From Nostoc sp. FACHB-973 (GTDB taxonomy: Bacteria > Cyanobacteriota > Cyanobacteriia > Cyanobacteriales > Nostocaceae): a stretch of 64,000 bases of DNA. Positions 18,778-28,211 of the stretch are shown in pieces; within the stretch, counting starts at the first letter, position 1; the number at the start of each line of letters is the position of its first letter. Location: contig NZ_JACJSJ010000009.1 in the NCBI RefSeq assembly GCF_014698115.1, positions 79,692-143,691 of the forward strand. The letters are read 5' to 3'. The translations under genes were made by a program, and so were the position numbers. The notes below the pieces were generated by a model. The model was not told the DNA's origin. It saw only the letters and a program-made list of their open reading frames with translations, and did not search any database.

Positions 18778-19362
18778 ATGCAAACACAAACACACAAAAA
18801 ATACTACACCCCAGAAGAATATTTAAAAATAGAGGAAACATCAGAATCCAAAAATGAATATCGAGATGGAGAAATAATTCCTATGCCTGGTGGTACGACT
18901 AATCACAATGAAATTGCAGGTAATTTTTACGCCAATTTTAAATTTAAAATGCGGGGTAAAAATTACAAAATCTACATAGGTGATGTCAAATTGTGGATAG
19001 AGCGTTATCGTATCTATAGCTATCCTGATGTTATGGTTATTCAGGGAGAACCAATATATGAGGGGAATGGCACTACCAAAGTGACGAATCCTTTAATGAT
19101 TCTAGAAGTGCTTTCCAACTCGACAGAGAATCACGATAGAACTAATAAATTTAGGTTTTATCGTTCTATTCCTACACTCCAAGAATATATTATAATTAAT
19201 CAATATGAATATCTTGTTGAGCAGTTTAATAAAAATGCTGAAGGTCAGTGGGTATTAAGTGAATACGAATCACTAGATGCTGTGTTATCACTAAAATCCA
19301 TAGATTTTCAAATTTCCTTTAGCGATATTTATGAAGGAATTGATTTTGAAATAGAAGAATAA
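18778..19362 (+). CDS. Uma2 family endonuclease (DUF820)
   Basis: The 194-residue protein has the PD-(D/E)XK-like Uma2 fold. It starts YYTPEEYLKIEETSESKNEYRDGEIIPMPGGT, followed by YSYPDVMVIQGEP, LMILEVLSNSTENHDR with Glu-x-Leu-Ser, and KFRFYRSIPTLQEYIIINQ. The role is unknown; the family is greatly expanded in cyanobacteria and often near mobile elements. The ATG at 18778 follows AGGTGG, whereas the GTG three codons earlier lacks spacing for a ribosome site. It starts 26 bases after the CCA-enzyme stop and may be read through from it. Confidence 0.9.
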   Translation: MQTQTHKKYYTPEEYLKIEETSESKNEYRDGEIIPMPGGTTNHNEIAGNFYANFKFKMRGKNYKIYIGDVKLWIERYRIYSYPDVMVIQGEPIYEGNGTTKVTNPLMILEVLSNSTENHDRTNKFRFYRSIPTLQEYIIINQYEYLVEQFNKNAEGQWVLSEYESLDAVLSLKSIDFQISFSDIYEGIDFEIEE

Positions 19363-19369
19363 TTATAAG

Positions 19370-19432
19370 TGCGTAGCCTCTCGTAGAGAAGCCCATCGAA
19401 CGCGAGTGCGTCTCGTAGAGAAGATATCGCAA
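19370..19432. repeat. Dispersed repeat between convergent Uma2 genes
   Basis: CTCGTAGAGAAG occurs twice within 50 bases, with GCGTAGCCTCT and GCGTCTCGTAGAG pieces, like the mosaic at 14440-14480. It fills the spacer between two convergent Uma2 genes. Confidence 0.7.
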
Positions 19433-19436
19433 TAGT

Positions 19437-20096
19437 TTAAATTATATCTGGATCGATATTTAACTCTCGCAATTTTGCTGCCAAACGTTCTGCCCTTTCT
19501 TCAGGTGTTGGTACTAGTTGTCCATCTCGTGTAAAAAACCGCAATAGTCCCTGATAAACTCCCAAATATAACCCTAGCTGCTGACTCCACAAATATCCTT
19601 GTTCACTTGCTTGTAGCGGTTGATATTCTCCATCTACTAAATGAAATCCTGCAAATTCTTGTGTGTAAGGGTCGAACCAAAAATAATCGGGTGTCCGGAA
19701 AGTATCTTGATAAATTTCCTTTTTTAAACCTCTGTCTGTATTTGCTGTTGAGTCAGACAAAATTTCGAGAATTACATTGGGATATTTGCCATCTTCTTCC
19801 CAGACTACCCAGCTTTTGCGGGTTTTGCGTTCACATCCCAGCACTACAAAAAAGTCTGGCCCTCGGAAGTATTCTGATTTGCGTTGGCGTGGACTGTAGT
19901 AGATAGTTAGATTTCCCGCTGCGTAGAAATCATTTCTATCTCGCCACAGCCATTCCAGACATGTTAAAAGTAAGATTATTTGTCGTAGATGCAGTTCGCT
20001 TTCCAAGGGAGGTTCATCACTAAATAAATCACCAGGGGGAAATATAACATCTTGGCAGATGCCTTGTTGAGATTCTAATTCTTGAGTTATGGTCAT
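19437..20096 (-). CDS. Uma2 family endonuclease (DUF820)
   Basis: The 219-residue protein is from the other common Uma2 branch: DFYAAGNLTIYYSPRQRKSEYFRGPDFFVV, SWVVWEEDGKYPNVILEILSDST, LKKEIYQDTFRTPDYFWFDPYT. The Asp of the GPDFFVV strand and the Glu of ILEILS are the presumed nuclease residues. The C-terminus is a short helix of EERAERLAAKLRELNIDPD type. A related end survives as a relic at 38124-38204 after a transporter gene. It is closer to the Uma2 gene at 58995 than to its neighbour at 18778. Role unknown. Confidence 0.9.
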   Translation of the reverse strand: MTITQELESQQGICQDVIFPPGDLFSDEPPLESELHLRQIILLLTCLEWLWRDRNDFYAAGNLTIYYSPRQRKSEYFRGPDFFVVLGCERKTRKSWVVWEEDGKYPNVILEILSDSTANTDRGLKKEIYQDTFRTPDYFWFDPYTQEFAGFHLVDGEYQPLQASEQGYLWSQQLGLYLGVYQGLLRFFTRDGQLVPTPEERAERLAAKLRELNIDPDII

Positions 20097-20178
20097 AGAA
20101 TGGATAGGGCATCAATTTATAGGTTTATTTTAGCAGGGTTGTAGTTGGCGATCGCGTAGTGTACCGTATTACCTATTT

Positions 20179-20541
20179 TTAGGGTAATGGTAAATAAACT
20201 ATTCTGTCTTGATATTCATCGTCTTCTGATGCCAAAGCAACTATTATGAGTTCTTCTATATTTTCACCAATACTTAAATTTGGATTTAAGATGAAAATTC
20301 CTGGTACGTGACGATTAACAGCAATATGGTCAGCTAAATGTACTGGCATAGAAGTTCGGTTATTTGTCACTAATATGAAATTATTATCCTCACACCAACA
20401 CAGAATTTCTGGATCGAGTGTACTTTTTGGTGAAGTTCCTGATTCTCCTACCACTTTGATCGCAATATCAGGTTCTCGTAGTCTAATTTGATTTGGATAT
20501 ATAGGATTGACATTTTCATCAATCAGATATTGCAGTGTCAT
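20179..20541 (-). CDS. DUF5615 family PIN-like toxin
   Basis: The 120-residue protein begins YLIDENVNP, the acidic N-terminal motif of DUF5615/Mut7-C-like PIN proteins. It has DPEILCWCEDNNFILVTNNRTSMP, the second acidic cluster expected for a PIN nuclease. It is probably an RNase toxin. Its ATG overlaps the stop of the DUF433 gene by 4 bases (20538-20541), the usual coupled antitoxin-toxin layout. Confidence 0.85.
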   Translation of the reverse strand: MTLQYLIDENVNPIYPNQIRLREPDIAIKVVGESGTSPKSTLDPEILCWCEDNNFILVTNNRTSMPVHLADHIAVNRHVPGIFILNPNLSIGENIEELIIVALASEDDEYQDRIVYLPLP

Positions 20542-20876
20542 GCTTGCTGTTTAGCTTGTCTTGTAATTCGGAGTTGACGCAGTTTTTCTGACACTGGTGG
20601 GGGATTCAGTCTCTGTTGTTCTCGCATTCTATGACCGTGTTCTATCCAGTTTTTTATGTAAGCACTGATAGTTTCTTTGTTTTGCAGATAATAAAGAATG
20701 GTCGCATAAACTTGCTCTAAAGATATTGTTTGATAGATTTGGGCAATTTCTTCTGGAGAACGTCCACAATCAATGTATTCATAAAGAATTGTTTCAATCC
20801 CAATTCTTGAGTCTTTGAGTCTAATGTCTTCAGAAGAAAGAAAGTTGAAATACTCTGTGAGATGTTTGGTAGACAT
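20538..20876 (-). CDS. DUF433 family antitoxin
   Basis: The 112-residue protein matches DUF433: IRLKDSRIGIETILYEYIDCGRSPEEIAQIYQTISLEQVYATILYYLQN, a winged-helix-like DNA-binding core. The C-terminal extension is basic and Gln-rich (LRQLRITRQAKQQA), probably contacting the toxin. It is the first gene of the pair and would both neutralise the DUF5615 toxin and repress its own promoter; this is inferred from the family. Confidence 0.87.
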   Translation of the reverse strand: MSTKHLTEYFNFLSSEDIRLKDSRIGIETILYEYIDCGRSPEEIAQIYQTISLEQVYATILYYLQNKETISAYIKNWIEHGHRMREQQRLNPPPVSEKLRQLRITRQAKQQA

Positions 20877-20994
20877 AGATTAACCTATATTCATTTGTTT
20901 ATTATGGTAATCTTCTTTTGAAAGCGATCGCCCTACATTAACGCTTTGCAAAAAAAAAGGCGATCGCATTCTCAGCTAGCTAAAAAACACTGAT

Positions 20995-22959
20995 TTATGG
21001 CTTGATCAAATTTTGCTGAAATTTACGATATTTAGCAATTAATATACGTTGTTTTAAGGGTAAATAAGACAACATAGTTGCTAAAGGTAGTCCAGTGAAT
21101 GCCAATGCTAACAAAATATATTGGTTAAAAAGTCCTACTTTCCAGCCAATTCCGAGACTAATTCCTACTCCTGCTGTAAGTAGTAAGACTAGAGTAGTAA
21201 ATATACCTTCTATGATTACTTCTTTAGCAAAAATTAAAGCTATTGAAGTAATTATAGCTACAACAATCGGTTCAACAATCAGAACCAAAAAAGGGTAAGC
21301 TTCATTGAATAGAATTATGCTCACAGCTATCAAACAATTCCCAATCACAGAACCAACCAAAGCACCTGCTAAAGAGCCTAATACAGTAATAGTTGCGCTT
21401 TGTACCTTAATTTTCCAAGACGTGTTTCCCCAGCCTTGTAAATACTCACTCCACCAACCACCAATCCAAGGACCAGCTAATAATCCTCCTATAGTCAGCA
21501 CAAGCATCGCAACAGCTCCAACTAAATCATTAAAAACCCCGCCCTTGAATAAAACTGCTACTACAACATAAGTAATAAATCCAAAACCACCAGTCATCCA
21601 ACCTGCTGCGGAACCTGCCACAGATGCAGACCCAGTAATAAACCCAACTAAACACCCAAATACTGTTGCACCAAGCAAAGCAGGGTAAGCATCGTACCAC
21701 CCAGTGTTAATAGCAGTTACATTTAAAAAGTATAAAACTATAGGAAAAACTGCAAAAATGAGAAAAACACCCATCATTTCTATATATGGCAGTTCTCGCT
21801 TTTCAATTGATAAAGTAGCTGTCTGTACCTTCACAGTTAAAGTGCGAGTCTGTGGATAAGCATTACTATGCAATATAAGTTGGCGTTTATACTGCTTATC
21901 CGCCATTAATTTACTCGTATCTATCTGAACCTGACACCGAATATCATTCCCAGTAAACTCAGCAGGTGTCACCGAAATCCAAGCATGATAATCTGGTGTA
22001 TGCGGTGGATCATTATTATGTGGTTCAACTTCCCATCTAGCTTCTAGCAAAGTGTCTTGAATAGGATTTTCAACTGTGATGCTTTGCGTTAGCTTTTGCC
22101 CCAGTCGGTTCGCTTTAAATTCCAGCACTGTTTGACTAAAATCAACTACCGCTACACGAATAACATCAAGTGGCTTTAGTGCTTCTAAAGCTGATTTTGC
22201 ATTAGCAAAACGGTTTTTCTGTAGCGGTTGTACCATCTTTTCCAACCAATCTAGAAACCGTAGACTTAACTGAGGTAGAAGATGGTGAAACTTAATTAAA
22301 TATGGATCATCTTGATCTTGCAATTGATATATTTTGGTTGATTTGATTCCTGTTAGTAAGCAAATCAAGGTTGCACCCAAAGCATACAAATCTGTAGCGT
22401 CTGTCGGTTTAAACATTTGCTCTGGTGGGATAAAGCCAGGAGTACCTCTAAATACACTACTTGCTGCAACTTCCTGGCTGCCAACACGAGCAAAACCAAA
22501 GTCAATTATATAGACGTTGAGTTGCTCATCTACCAAAATATTTTCCGGTTTAATATCTCGATGAATTATTGGCGGAATGCAATTTTGCAGATATACAAGA
22601 ATTTCTAAAGCTTTAACTGCAATTTGTTTAATTTCCTCTGGTGCAAAGCTGTGAGTTTCTACTAAAGATGGGGCATTGATATATTCTTGAACTAGACAAA
22701 AGCCATCAGGTCGCTCAAAAGAATTGACATAGTGGGGAATACCAGGATGATTAAGTTCCTGTAAAAATTGAATTTCTTTTTCGTAAGCCTTGAACCCTGA
22801 CCAACTAGAACCAGCTTGAGCAAAGCAAAACTGTTTCACTACCACCTGTTCCCCAGTATCAACTTTTGATGCTAGCCAAGTAATTCTTCCTCCTTCCCGA
22901 TTACGTCCCAATTCTCGCAAAATTTGATAGCCGTCTTCATTGAAATCTGGATAGCTCAT
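20995..22959 (-). CDS. Serine/threonine kinase with multi-helix membrane domain
   Basis: The 654-residue protein starts with a Hanks kinase domain: Lys42 in VVVKQFCFAQ, IIHRDIKPENIL (HRD at 133-135), IIDFGFARVG (DFG 153-155), and GTPGFIPPEQM. A beta-rich segment (about 265-385) resembles an immunoglobulin-like or DUF11-type fold with TPAEFTGNDIRCQVQIDTS. The last 260 residues hold about eight hydrophobic helices. A kinase on the cytoplasmic side of a membrane sensor is plausible. The gene stands alone, and its target is unknown. Confidence 0.9.
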   Translation of the reverse strand: MSYPDFNEDGYQILRELGRNREGGRITWLASKVDTGEQVVVKQFCFAQAGSSWSGFKAYEKEIQFLQELNHPGIPHYVNSFERPDGFCLVQEYINAPSLVETHSFAPEEIKQIAVKALEILVYLQNCIPPIIHRDIKPENILVDEQLNVYIIDFGFARVGSQEVAASSVFRGTPGFIPPEQMFKPTDATDLYALGATLICLLTGIKSTKIYQLQDQDDPYLIKFHHLLPQLSLRFLDWLEKMVQPLQKNRFANAKSALEALKPLDVIRVAVVDFSQTVLEFKANRLGQKLTQSITVENPIQDTLLEARWEVEPHNNDPPHTPDYHAWISVTPAEFTGNDIRCQVQIDTSKLMADKQYKRQLILHSNAYPQTRTLTVKVQTATLSIEKRELPYIEMMGVFLIFAVFPIVLYFLNVTAINTGWYDAYPALLGATVFGCLVGFITGSASVAGSAAGWMTGGFGFITYVVVAVLFKGGVFNDLVGAVAMLVLTIGGLLAGPWIGGWWSEYLQGWGNTSWKIKVQSATITVLGSLAGALVGSVIGNCLIAVSIILFNEAYPFLVLIVEPIVVAIITSIALIFAKEVIIEGIFTTLVLLLTAGVGISLGIGWKVGLFNQYILLALAFTGLPLATMLSYLPLKQRILIAKYRKFQQNLIKP

Positions 22960-23483
22960 AGTTCATGGGCAACAGTAGGATATGCTAAATTTGCTATGTA
23001 TTACGCAATTACACTTAAGTTAGCAAGGGTAAATCAATTAATCAACGTTTTTAACAATAGTTATAGGTGCAGGATATTGCCTCTGCGGTTAAAAATCTTT
23101 ATTAACCACAGAGGCGCAGAGGGCACAGTGAAGAAAAAAGCGTGGACGCTTTGCGGCTTGTCGTCAGACATCGCCTCCTATTTTCTGAAATTGCTTTGTG
23201 CTAGACTGTAGTCAACATCAAACCTCATCACAACTCCAACGAGATAGCACCAATGAAGTAGTACCAAACACCTGTTGCACCAAAGCAACAAATGTCAACG
23301 AAGAATAAACGCAACTAGTTTGACAGGGTTACTTCACATAGTCATGCACTAAAGATATTGTCATCACTCGTATCTCCATCAAACCGCTTGTTAAGTGTCA
23401 GCGGTTGAGTTTTTTTGTGTCTCATCTACCCGAAATCGTTGTAAACACGTGGGTGGAAGTTTGCGAATTGAGGTTTGAAAATA
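22960..23483. other. Intergenic region with a repeat-derived hairpin
   Basis: About 520 bases lie between a reverse kinase gene and the forward ABC-F gene. CCTCTGCGGTTAA and TTAACCACAGAGG form an inverted repeat at about 23080-23113, followed by CGCAGAGGGCACAG, a relative of the CGCAGAGACGCAGAGG repeats at 50164, 57413 and 62700. No gene is seen. Confidence 0.55.
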
Positions 23484-24833
23484 ATGCAGAAAAAATCAAT
23501 ATTATTAGCTGAGAATTTAGCCTATGAACTCAGCTTGGAAAGAACTTTGTTTCAAAAAGTTCAGGTGAGTATTGAAGCAGGCGATTCCATCGCTTTAGTC
23601 GGTAGCAATGGTGTAGGAAAATCAACCCTACTTAAAATTATTGCAGGACAAATCACACCCAGCACAGGTTCAGTTTCACGTCATGGTGTTGTTTACTATT
23701 TGCCCCAAATCAGCACTATCAGAGAAGAAATAAAATCAGAGACAATACTCAATTTTTTGATTTATATCTCCGATGAATGGTGGAAAATTGAGGAAATTTT
23801 GCAGACACAATTCAATACAAATCTTGACCTTTATCTACCAATTACAAACTTGAGTGGTGGAGAATTGACAAAACTATTTCTAGCGATTGGTTTGGCTCAA
23901 GAACCAAACTTGTGGTTGCTGGATGAGCCAACTAATCACATGGATTTGCAAGCTTTAGAAAGCTTAAAAGAGTTTCTTTTAAATTTCACTGGCGCGTATG
24001 TAATTGTCTCGCACAAACCTTTTTTCTTAGACCAAGTAACATCTGTGACGTGGGAACTTACACCTGTTGGTTTGAAAGTATATGGAGGAAACTTTTCTCA
24101 TTATCGAGAACAGAAAGAAATCGAGTTAGATGCAGCATGGCGATCGCACGAAGTCGCCAGAAAGGAACTCAAACGCACTCAGGCTGCGGCTATGCAAGAA
24201 CAACAGCGTGCAGCCCAAGCTCAGCGCAATGGTCGTGCAAAGCTTCTGAATGGCAGTATCGACAGGATGGCAGCCGGAGCGATGAAAAGAAAAGCTGAAA
24301 TATCAGCCGGAACTGCGAAAAATAAACATGAAGCAGCAGTAGCTAGAGCTAATCAAAAAGTTGCAGATACGAAGGTGAAAACAACAAAAGTCACAAGTAT
24401 CCAGCTAGAAGAAAAAAGCCAAAAGCGCAAAAATCTAATTGATATTCAAGGTGCGAATCTAAGGGTATCAGAACGGGTACTTTTACACAACATTCAATTG
24501 CATGTTTCTTCTGGCGATCGCATTGCCATTGTCGGCGCTAATGGTTCCGGTAAATCGACTTTGGTAAAAGCAATTTTGGGAATGGAAAACCAAACAGCAG
24601 TTTTAGAATCAGGTGACGTTTTGCTTGCACCAGCGATGAAAGCTATATATCTCGATCAAACCTATGAATTAGTAAATCGCCAATACACAATTCTGGAAAA
24701 TATGCAAGCAGCTAATCCGAATCTCAACTATCAGCTTTTACGCCAACAACTGGGACATTTTTTGTTTAAATACGATGAGGTTAATAAAAGCGCATCTGTA
24801 CTCAGTGGTGGAGAGTTGGCAAGATTGGCGTAG
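23484..24833 (+). pseudogene. ABC-F ATPase, N-terminal part up to in-frame TAG
   Basis: It reads MQKKSILLAENLAYELSLE and then a complete first ATPase domain: Walker A GSNGVGKST, signature LSGGELTKLF, Walker B LWLLDEPTNHMD and switch His in VSHKP. A charged, Ala/Lys-rich linker follows. The second domain has Walker A GANGSGKST and signature LSGGELARLA, then stops at TAG. ABC-F proteins act on the ribosome, in translation rescue or antibiotic protection. The ATG at 23484 has GAGG ten bases upstream; the TTG at 23475 has no room for one. The remaining Walker B lies in frame downstream, so this is one gene broken by a repeat. Confidence 0.9.
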
Positions 24834-24857
24834 GCGTAGCCCGCCGCAGGCATCGCT
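24829..24857. repeat. Short dispersed repeat with two in-frame TAG codons
   Basis: Between ...AGATTG and GCTATGATT lies GCGTAGGCGTAG followed by CCCGCCGCAGGCATC, 27 bases, read as Ala-stop-Ala-stop-Pro-Ala-Ala-Gly-Ile. Intact ABC-F genes read a short Leu-Ala-Met-Ile-Ser run at this point. The GC-rich composition differs from the flanking gene and resembles GTAGGCGTAGCCCGCCG-type dispersed repeats of Nostoc genomes. Confidence 0.85.
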
Positions 24858-25121
24858 ATGATTAGTATCTCTGAAATTGACCTGCTAATCCTTGATGAAC
24901 CAACTAATAACTTAGATATTGAAACCCTCGAACAAATGGTAGTAGGTATCAATGACTATCAAGGAGCTATTTGGGTAATTTCCCACGATCTAGATTTCCT
25001 CAGCCGGATTAATATTACTCAAAGTTTCAAATTCAAAGACCAAGGGTTACAAATGACAACCTATTTACCTAGTACACCAGAGCAATATTATCAAGAATTA
25101 CTCCTATGTAATGATGAGTGA
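24858..25121 (+). pseudogene. ABC-F ATPase, C-terminal part after the stops
   Basis: The 87-residue frame continues the ABC-F gene in the same reading frame: MISISEIDLLILDEPTNNLD carries the second Walker B and catalytic Glu, and WVISHDLDFLSRI carries the switch His. Its ATG lies directly after the repeat but has no evident ribosome site. It can only work if translation resumes or the two ambers are read through. No decay is seen beyond the insertion, so the break is recent. Confidence 0.85.
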
Positions 25122-25325
25122 TATTTGTGTTATTGAGTCATTAGACCTGTGTTCAGGCTGAACTTCAGTAATAGCTGGTTTATTTTGTATTGCTTGCAAC
25201 TATGATCTTCGGATTGCACTGAGTATTGTCCGTCATCTGCAACTTAAATCTCAAGCTATACAACAGAAGCCGCAAAGCATACAGGCAAGTTATAATTCTT
25301 TTGCGGATGAACGTAACAAAAATTT

Positions 25326-25652
25326 ATGAGTAACCCCCTTGTGCAAGCCTTTTTTGTAGGCAGAGCGGTAGCTGAAGTAGTTAACGAGCGCTTAGAAGTC
25401 GCCTTGACCGATGCTTTGAGTGAACTGGGCAAATTTGATGCTGAAGCTAGAGAGCAGTTGCGCCAGTTTACAGAAGAAGTCCTAGAGCGGGCAAATCGAG
25501 CAGCAGAAGCTGCTAATACTGGGCAAGCCAGCACAAGCACTAGGCAACCTGGTTCAGAGCCAACAGACGTGCAAGCAGAGATTGATGAATTGCGAGCAGA
25601 AATTGCCCTATTGCGAACGGAATTGCAACACTATCGCAGAACTTCTGCATAA
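25326..25652 (+). CDS. Small conserved cyanobacterial protein, DUF6825-like
   Basis: The 108-residue acidic protein is mostly helical. It starts [29 protein letters not shown], has a low-complexity Thr/Ser/Gln hinge, and ends in a coiled-coil heptad stretch ([19 protein letters not shown]). It has no signal peptide or catalytic motif. I recall it as a conserved cyanobacterial/plastid family of unknown role often found next to AarF-type kinases, as here, where the ABC1 kinase gene follows. Confidence 0.75.
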   Translation: MSNPLVQAFFVGRAVAEVVNERLEVALTDALSELGKFDAEAREQLRQFTEEVLERANRAAEAANTGQASTSTRQPGSEPTDVQAEIDELRAEIALLRTELQHYRRTSA

Positions 25653-25715
25653 ATAAATCTAGTCATTGGTCATTGGTCACTAGTCTTATGCAAAGGACAA
25701 CTGACAAATGACAAT

Positions 25716-27458
25716 TTGAGTGTCTTTAATCTTGCGGATAATTCGGTTGCAAACCAACGGTACATGGAACATATGGAACAAGGTTATTCGGATAAGGCAT
25801 ACCGTTGGAATCGGGAAAAATACTCTAGCAGACGGCGTTTTGTGGACATTTGGTCTTTCGTTTTGACCTTATTGTTCAGACTTTGGCTATACAACAAATC
25901 TTGGAGTTATACGGGTGGTGTAACTGAAGCCAAGCAAACTGCAAGACGCAAAACCCAAGCGCTTTGGATTCGCAATACCCTGCTGGACTTAGGCCCAACC
26001 TTCATCAAAGTTGGGCAATTGTTTTCTACCCGCGCTGATATATTCCCTGTTGAATATGTAGGAGAACTAGCAAAGTTACAAGACAAAGTACCAGCATTTA
26101 GCTATGAACAAGTAGAAGCAATTATTGAACAAGAACTAGGCAAGAAAATTCCTGAACTATTCCAAAATTTTGAACCTATTCCTTTAGCTGCTGCTAGCTT
26201 GGGGCAAGTACACAAAGCTGTGCTGCATACTGGAGAAGCAGTTGTAATTAAGGTGCAACGCCCAGGATTAAAGAAGTTATTTGAAATAGATTTACAAATT
26301 CTCAAGGGAATTACCCGCTATTTTCAAAATCATCCTAAATGGGGAAAGGGGCGAGATTGGCTCGGTATTTATGAAGAATGTTGTCGCATTCTTTGGGAAG
26401 AAATTGATTATCTCAATGAAGGTCGTAACGCTGATACTTTCCGCCGTAACTTTCGCGGCTACGATTGGGTAAAAGTCCCAAAAGTTTACTGGCGTTACAC
26501 TACCTCCCGTGTGCTGACCTTAGAATATGTCCCTGGAATTAAAATTAGCCAATACGAAGCTTTGGAAGCAGCGGGTTTAGATCGAAAAACCATTGCTCGT
26601 CAAGGCGCTCAAGCCTATTTGCTACAGTTACTCAATAGTGGCTTTTTCCACGCTGACCCCCACCCAGGCAATATTGCCATCAGTCCTGATGGTGCTTTGA
26701 TATTCTACGATTTCGGAATGATGGGACGAATTAAGTCCAACATTCGTGAAGGATTGATGGAAACGCTGTTTGGCATTGCCCAAAAAGACGGCGATCGCGT
26801 TGTCCAGTCCCTCATCGATTTAGGTGCGATCGCCCCAGTCGATGATATGGGCCCAGTGCGGCGTTCCGTCCAGTACATGCTGGACAATTTCATGGATAAG
26901 CCCTTTGAAAACCAATCAGTAGCGTCAATTAGTGATGATCTTTACGAAATAGCTTATAATCAACCATTTAGATTTCCAGCAACTTTCACTTTTGTGATGC
27001 GAGCATTTTCTACCCTAGAGGGGGTAGGCAAAGGCTTAGATCCAGAGTTTAACTTTATGGAAGTTGCCAAACCCTATGCAATGCAGCTTATGACCGATAT
27101 GAATGGTTCTGAAGGGAATAGCTTTCTTAATGAATTGAGTCGTCAAGCAGCTCAAGTAAGTAGTACCGCGTTGGGTCTACCACGTAGGTTGGAGGATACC
27201 CTAGAAAAGTTAGAACGGGGAGACATGCGCCTGCGCGTTCGGTCTATAGAAACTGAACGTTTGTTGCGACGCCAAAGTAATATTCAGCTCTCAATGAGCT
27301 ATGCTCTGTTAATTAGTGGTTTCACGCTTTCAGCTACTATTCTAGTAGTTATGAATCGTGTATGGTTGGCACTGCTGCCCACTTTAATTGCAGTAGGGAT
27401 TTCAGTGATTCTGATCCGACTACTTCTACGTCTCGACCGTTATGACCGTATGTATTAA
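25716..27458 (+). CDS. ABC1/AarF (UbiB) family atypical kinase
   Basis: The protein of up to 580 residues has the ABC1K signatures: the KxGQ motif in GPTFIKVGQLFSTRADI, the Ala-rich loop PLAAASLGQVHKA, Lys in VVIKVQRPG, QLLNSGFFHADPHPGNIAI and FYDFGMMGRI. Two C-terminal hydrophobic helices follow. In cyanobacteria and plastids these kinases act on prenylquinone metabolism and stress responses, membrane-attached. The start is uncertain: the frame opens at TTG 25716, and ATG 25764 is the first ATG, but conserved residues seem to begin before it. The PP2C gene begins 15 bases after its stop, so the two form an operon. Confidence 0.9.
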   Translation: MSVFNLADNSVANQRYMEHMEQGYSDKAYRWNREKYSSRRRFVDIWSFVLTLLFRLWLYNKSWSYTGGVTEAKQTARRKTQALWIRNTLLDLGPTFIKVGQLFSTRADIFPVEYVGELAKLQDKVPAFSYEQVEAIIEQELGKKIPELFQNFEPIPLAAASLGQVHKAVLHTGEAVVIKVQRPGLKKLFEIDLQILKGITRYFQNHPKWGKGRDWLGIYEECCRILWEEIDYLNEGRNADTFRRNFRGYDWVKVPKVYWRYTTSRVLTLEYVPGIKISQYEALEAAGLDRKTIARQGAQAYLLQLLNSGFFHADPHPGNIAISPDGALIFYDFGMMGRIKSNIREGLMETLFGIAQKDGDRVVQSLIDLGAIAPVDDMGPVRRSVQYMLDNFMDKPFENQSVASISDDLYEIAYNQPFRFPATFTFVMRAFSTLEGVGKGLDPEFNFMEVAKPYAMQLMTDMNGSEGNSFLNELSRQAAQVSSTALGLPRRLEDTLEKLERGDMRLRVRSIETERLLRRQSNIQLSMSYALLISGFTLSATILVVMNRVWLALLPTLIAVGISVILIRLLLRLDRYDRMY

Positions 27459-27473
27459 TTGTTGAAAAAATTT

Positions 27474-28211
27474 ATGAAAATTAATTTCACCGGTCTTAGC
27501 GATCCGGGACTTATTCGTTCTAATAATCAGGATGCTTACTATATCGACCCAGAGGGACGATTTTTTGTAGTCGCTGATGGGATGGGTGGTCATGCGGGAG
27601 GAGAAGAAGCAAGTCGCATTGCCACTAGCGAAATTCAGGCATATTTGGTGGCAAATTGGGAATCTCCAAAGTCTTCCCAAGAATTGCTAGAGCAAGCTTT
27701 GTGGGATGCCAATCAAGCGATTTTGCAGGATCAGCAAAATCATCCCGAACGCGCCGATATGGGTACAACGGTTGTAGCGATAATTTTTCGCTCCCCAGAA
27801 CCGCCTTGGTGCGCTCATGTTGGGGATTCCCGGCTGTATCGCTTCCGAGAATCACAATTAGAACAAGTAACGGAAGACCACACTTGGGTAGCACGGGCAA
27901 TCAAAATCGGTGACATCACCCCGGATGAAGCACGGTTACATCCTTTCCGTCATGTATTATCGCGCTGTTTAGGGCGTGAAGACCTGCATCAGATTGATGT
28001 GCAACCACTAGATGTAAAAATTGGCGATCGCTTCCTGTTATGTAGCGATGGTCTCACAGAAGAACTTGTCGAGCAAAAGATTGCTAGCTGTCTGCAAGAC
28101 ACTCCTTGGCTGGATAAAGCCGCCATCTCCCTAGTTGAGGCTGCTAAGGAGCAAGGAGGGCACGATAACATTACCGTTGTCATCATCTCACTGGAAGAAA
28201 ATAATCCCTAG
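27474..28211 (+). CDS. PP2C family serine/threonine phosphatase
   Basis: The 245-residue metal-dependent phosphatase has DPGLIRSNNQDAYY, FVVADGMGGHAGGEEAS, GTTVVAIIF, AHVGDSRLYRF, LCSDGLTEEL and GGHDNITVVII. All metal-binding Asp residues are present. It starts at ATG 27474; the TTG at 27459 overlaps the upstream stop region without a ribosome site. Pairing with the ABC1 kinase suggests reversible phosphorylation in one pathway, and Hanks kinases elsewhere in the window are other possible partners. It is cytoplasmic, of the bacterial Stp/PrpC type. Confidence 0.93.
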   Translation: MKINFTGLSDPGLIRSNNQDAYYIDPEGRFFVVADGMGGHAGGEEASRIATSEIQAYLVANWESPKSSQELLEQALWDANQAILQDQQNHPERADMGTTVVAIIFRSPEPPWCAHVGDSRLYRFRESQLEQVTEDHTWVARAIKIGDITPDEARLHPFRHVLSRCLGREDLHQIDVQPLDVKIGDRFLLCSDGLTEELVEQKIASCLQDTPWLDKAAISLVEAAKEQGGHDNITVVIISLEENNP

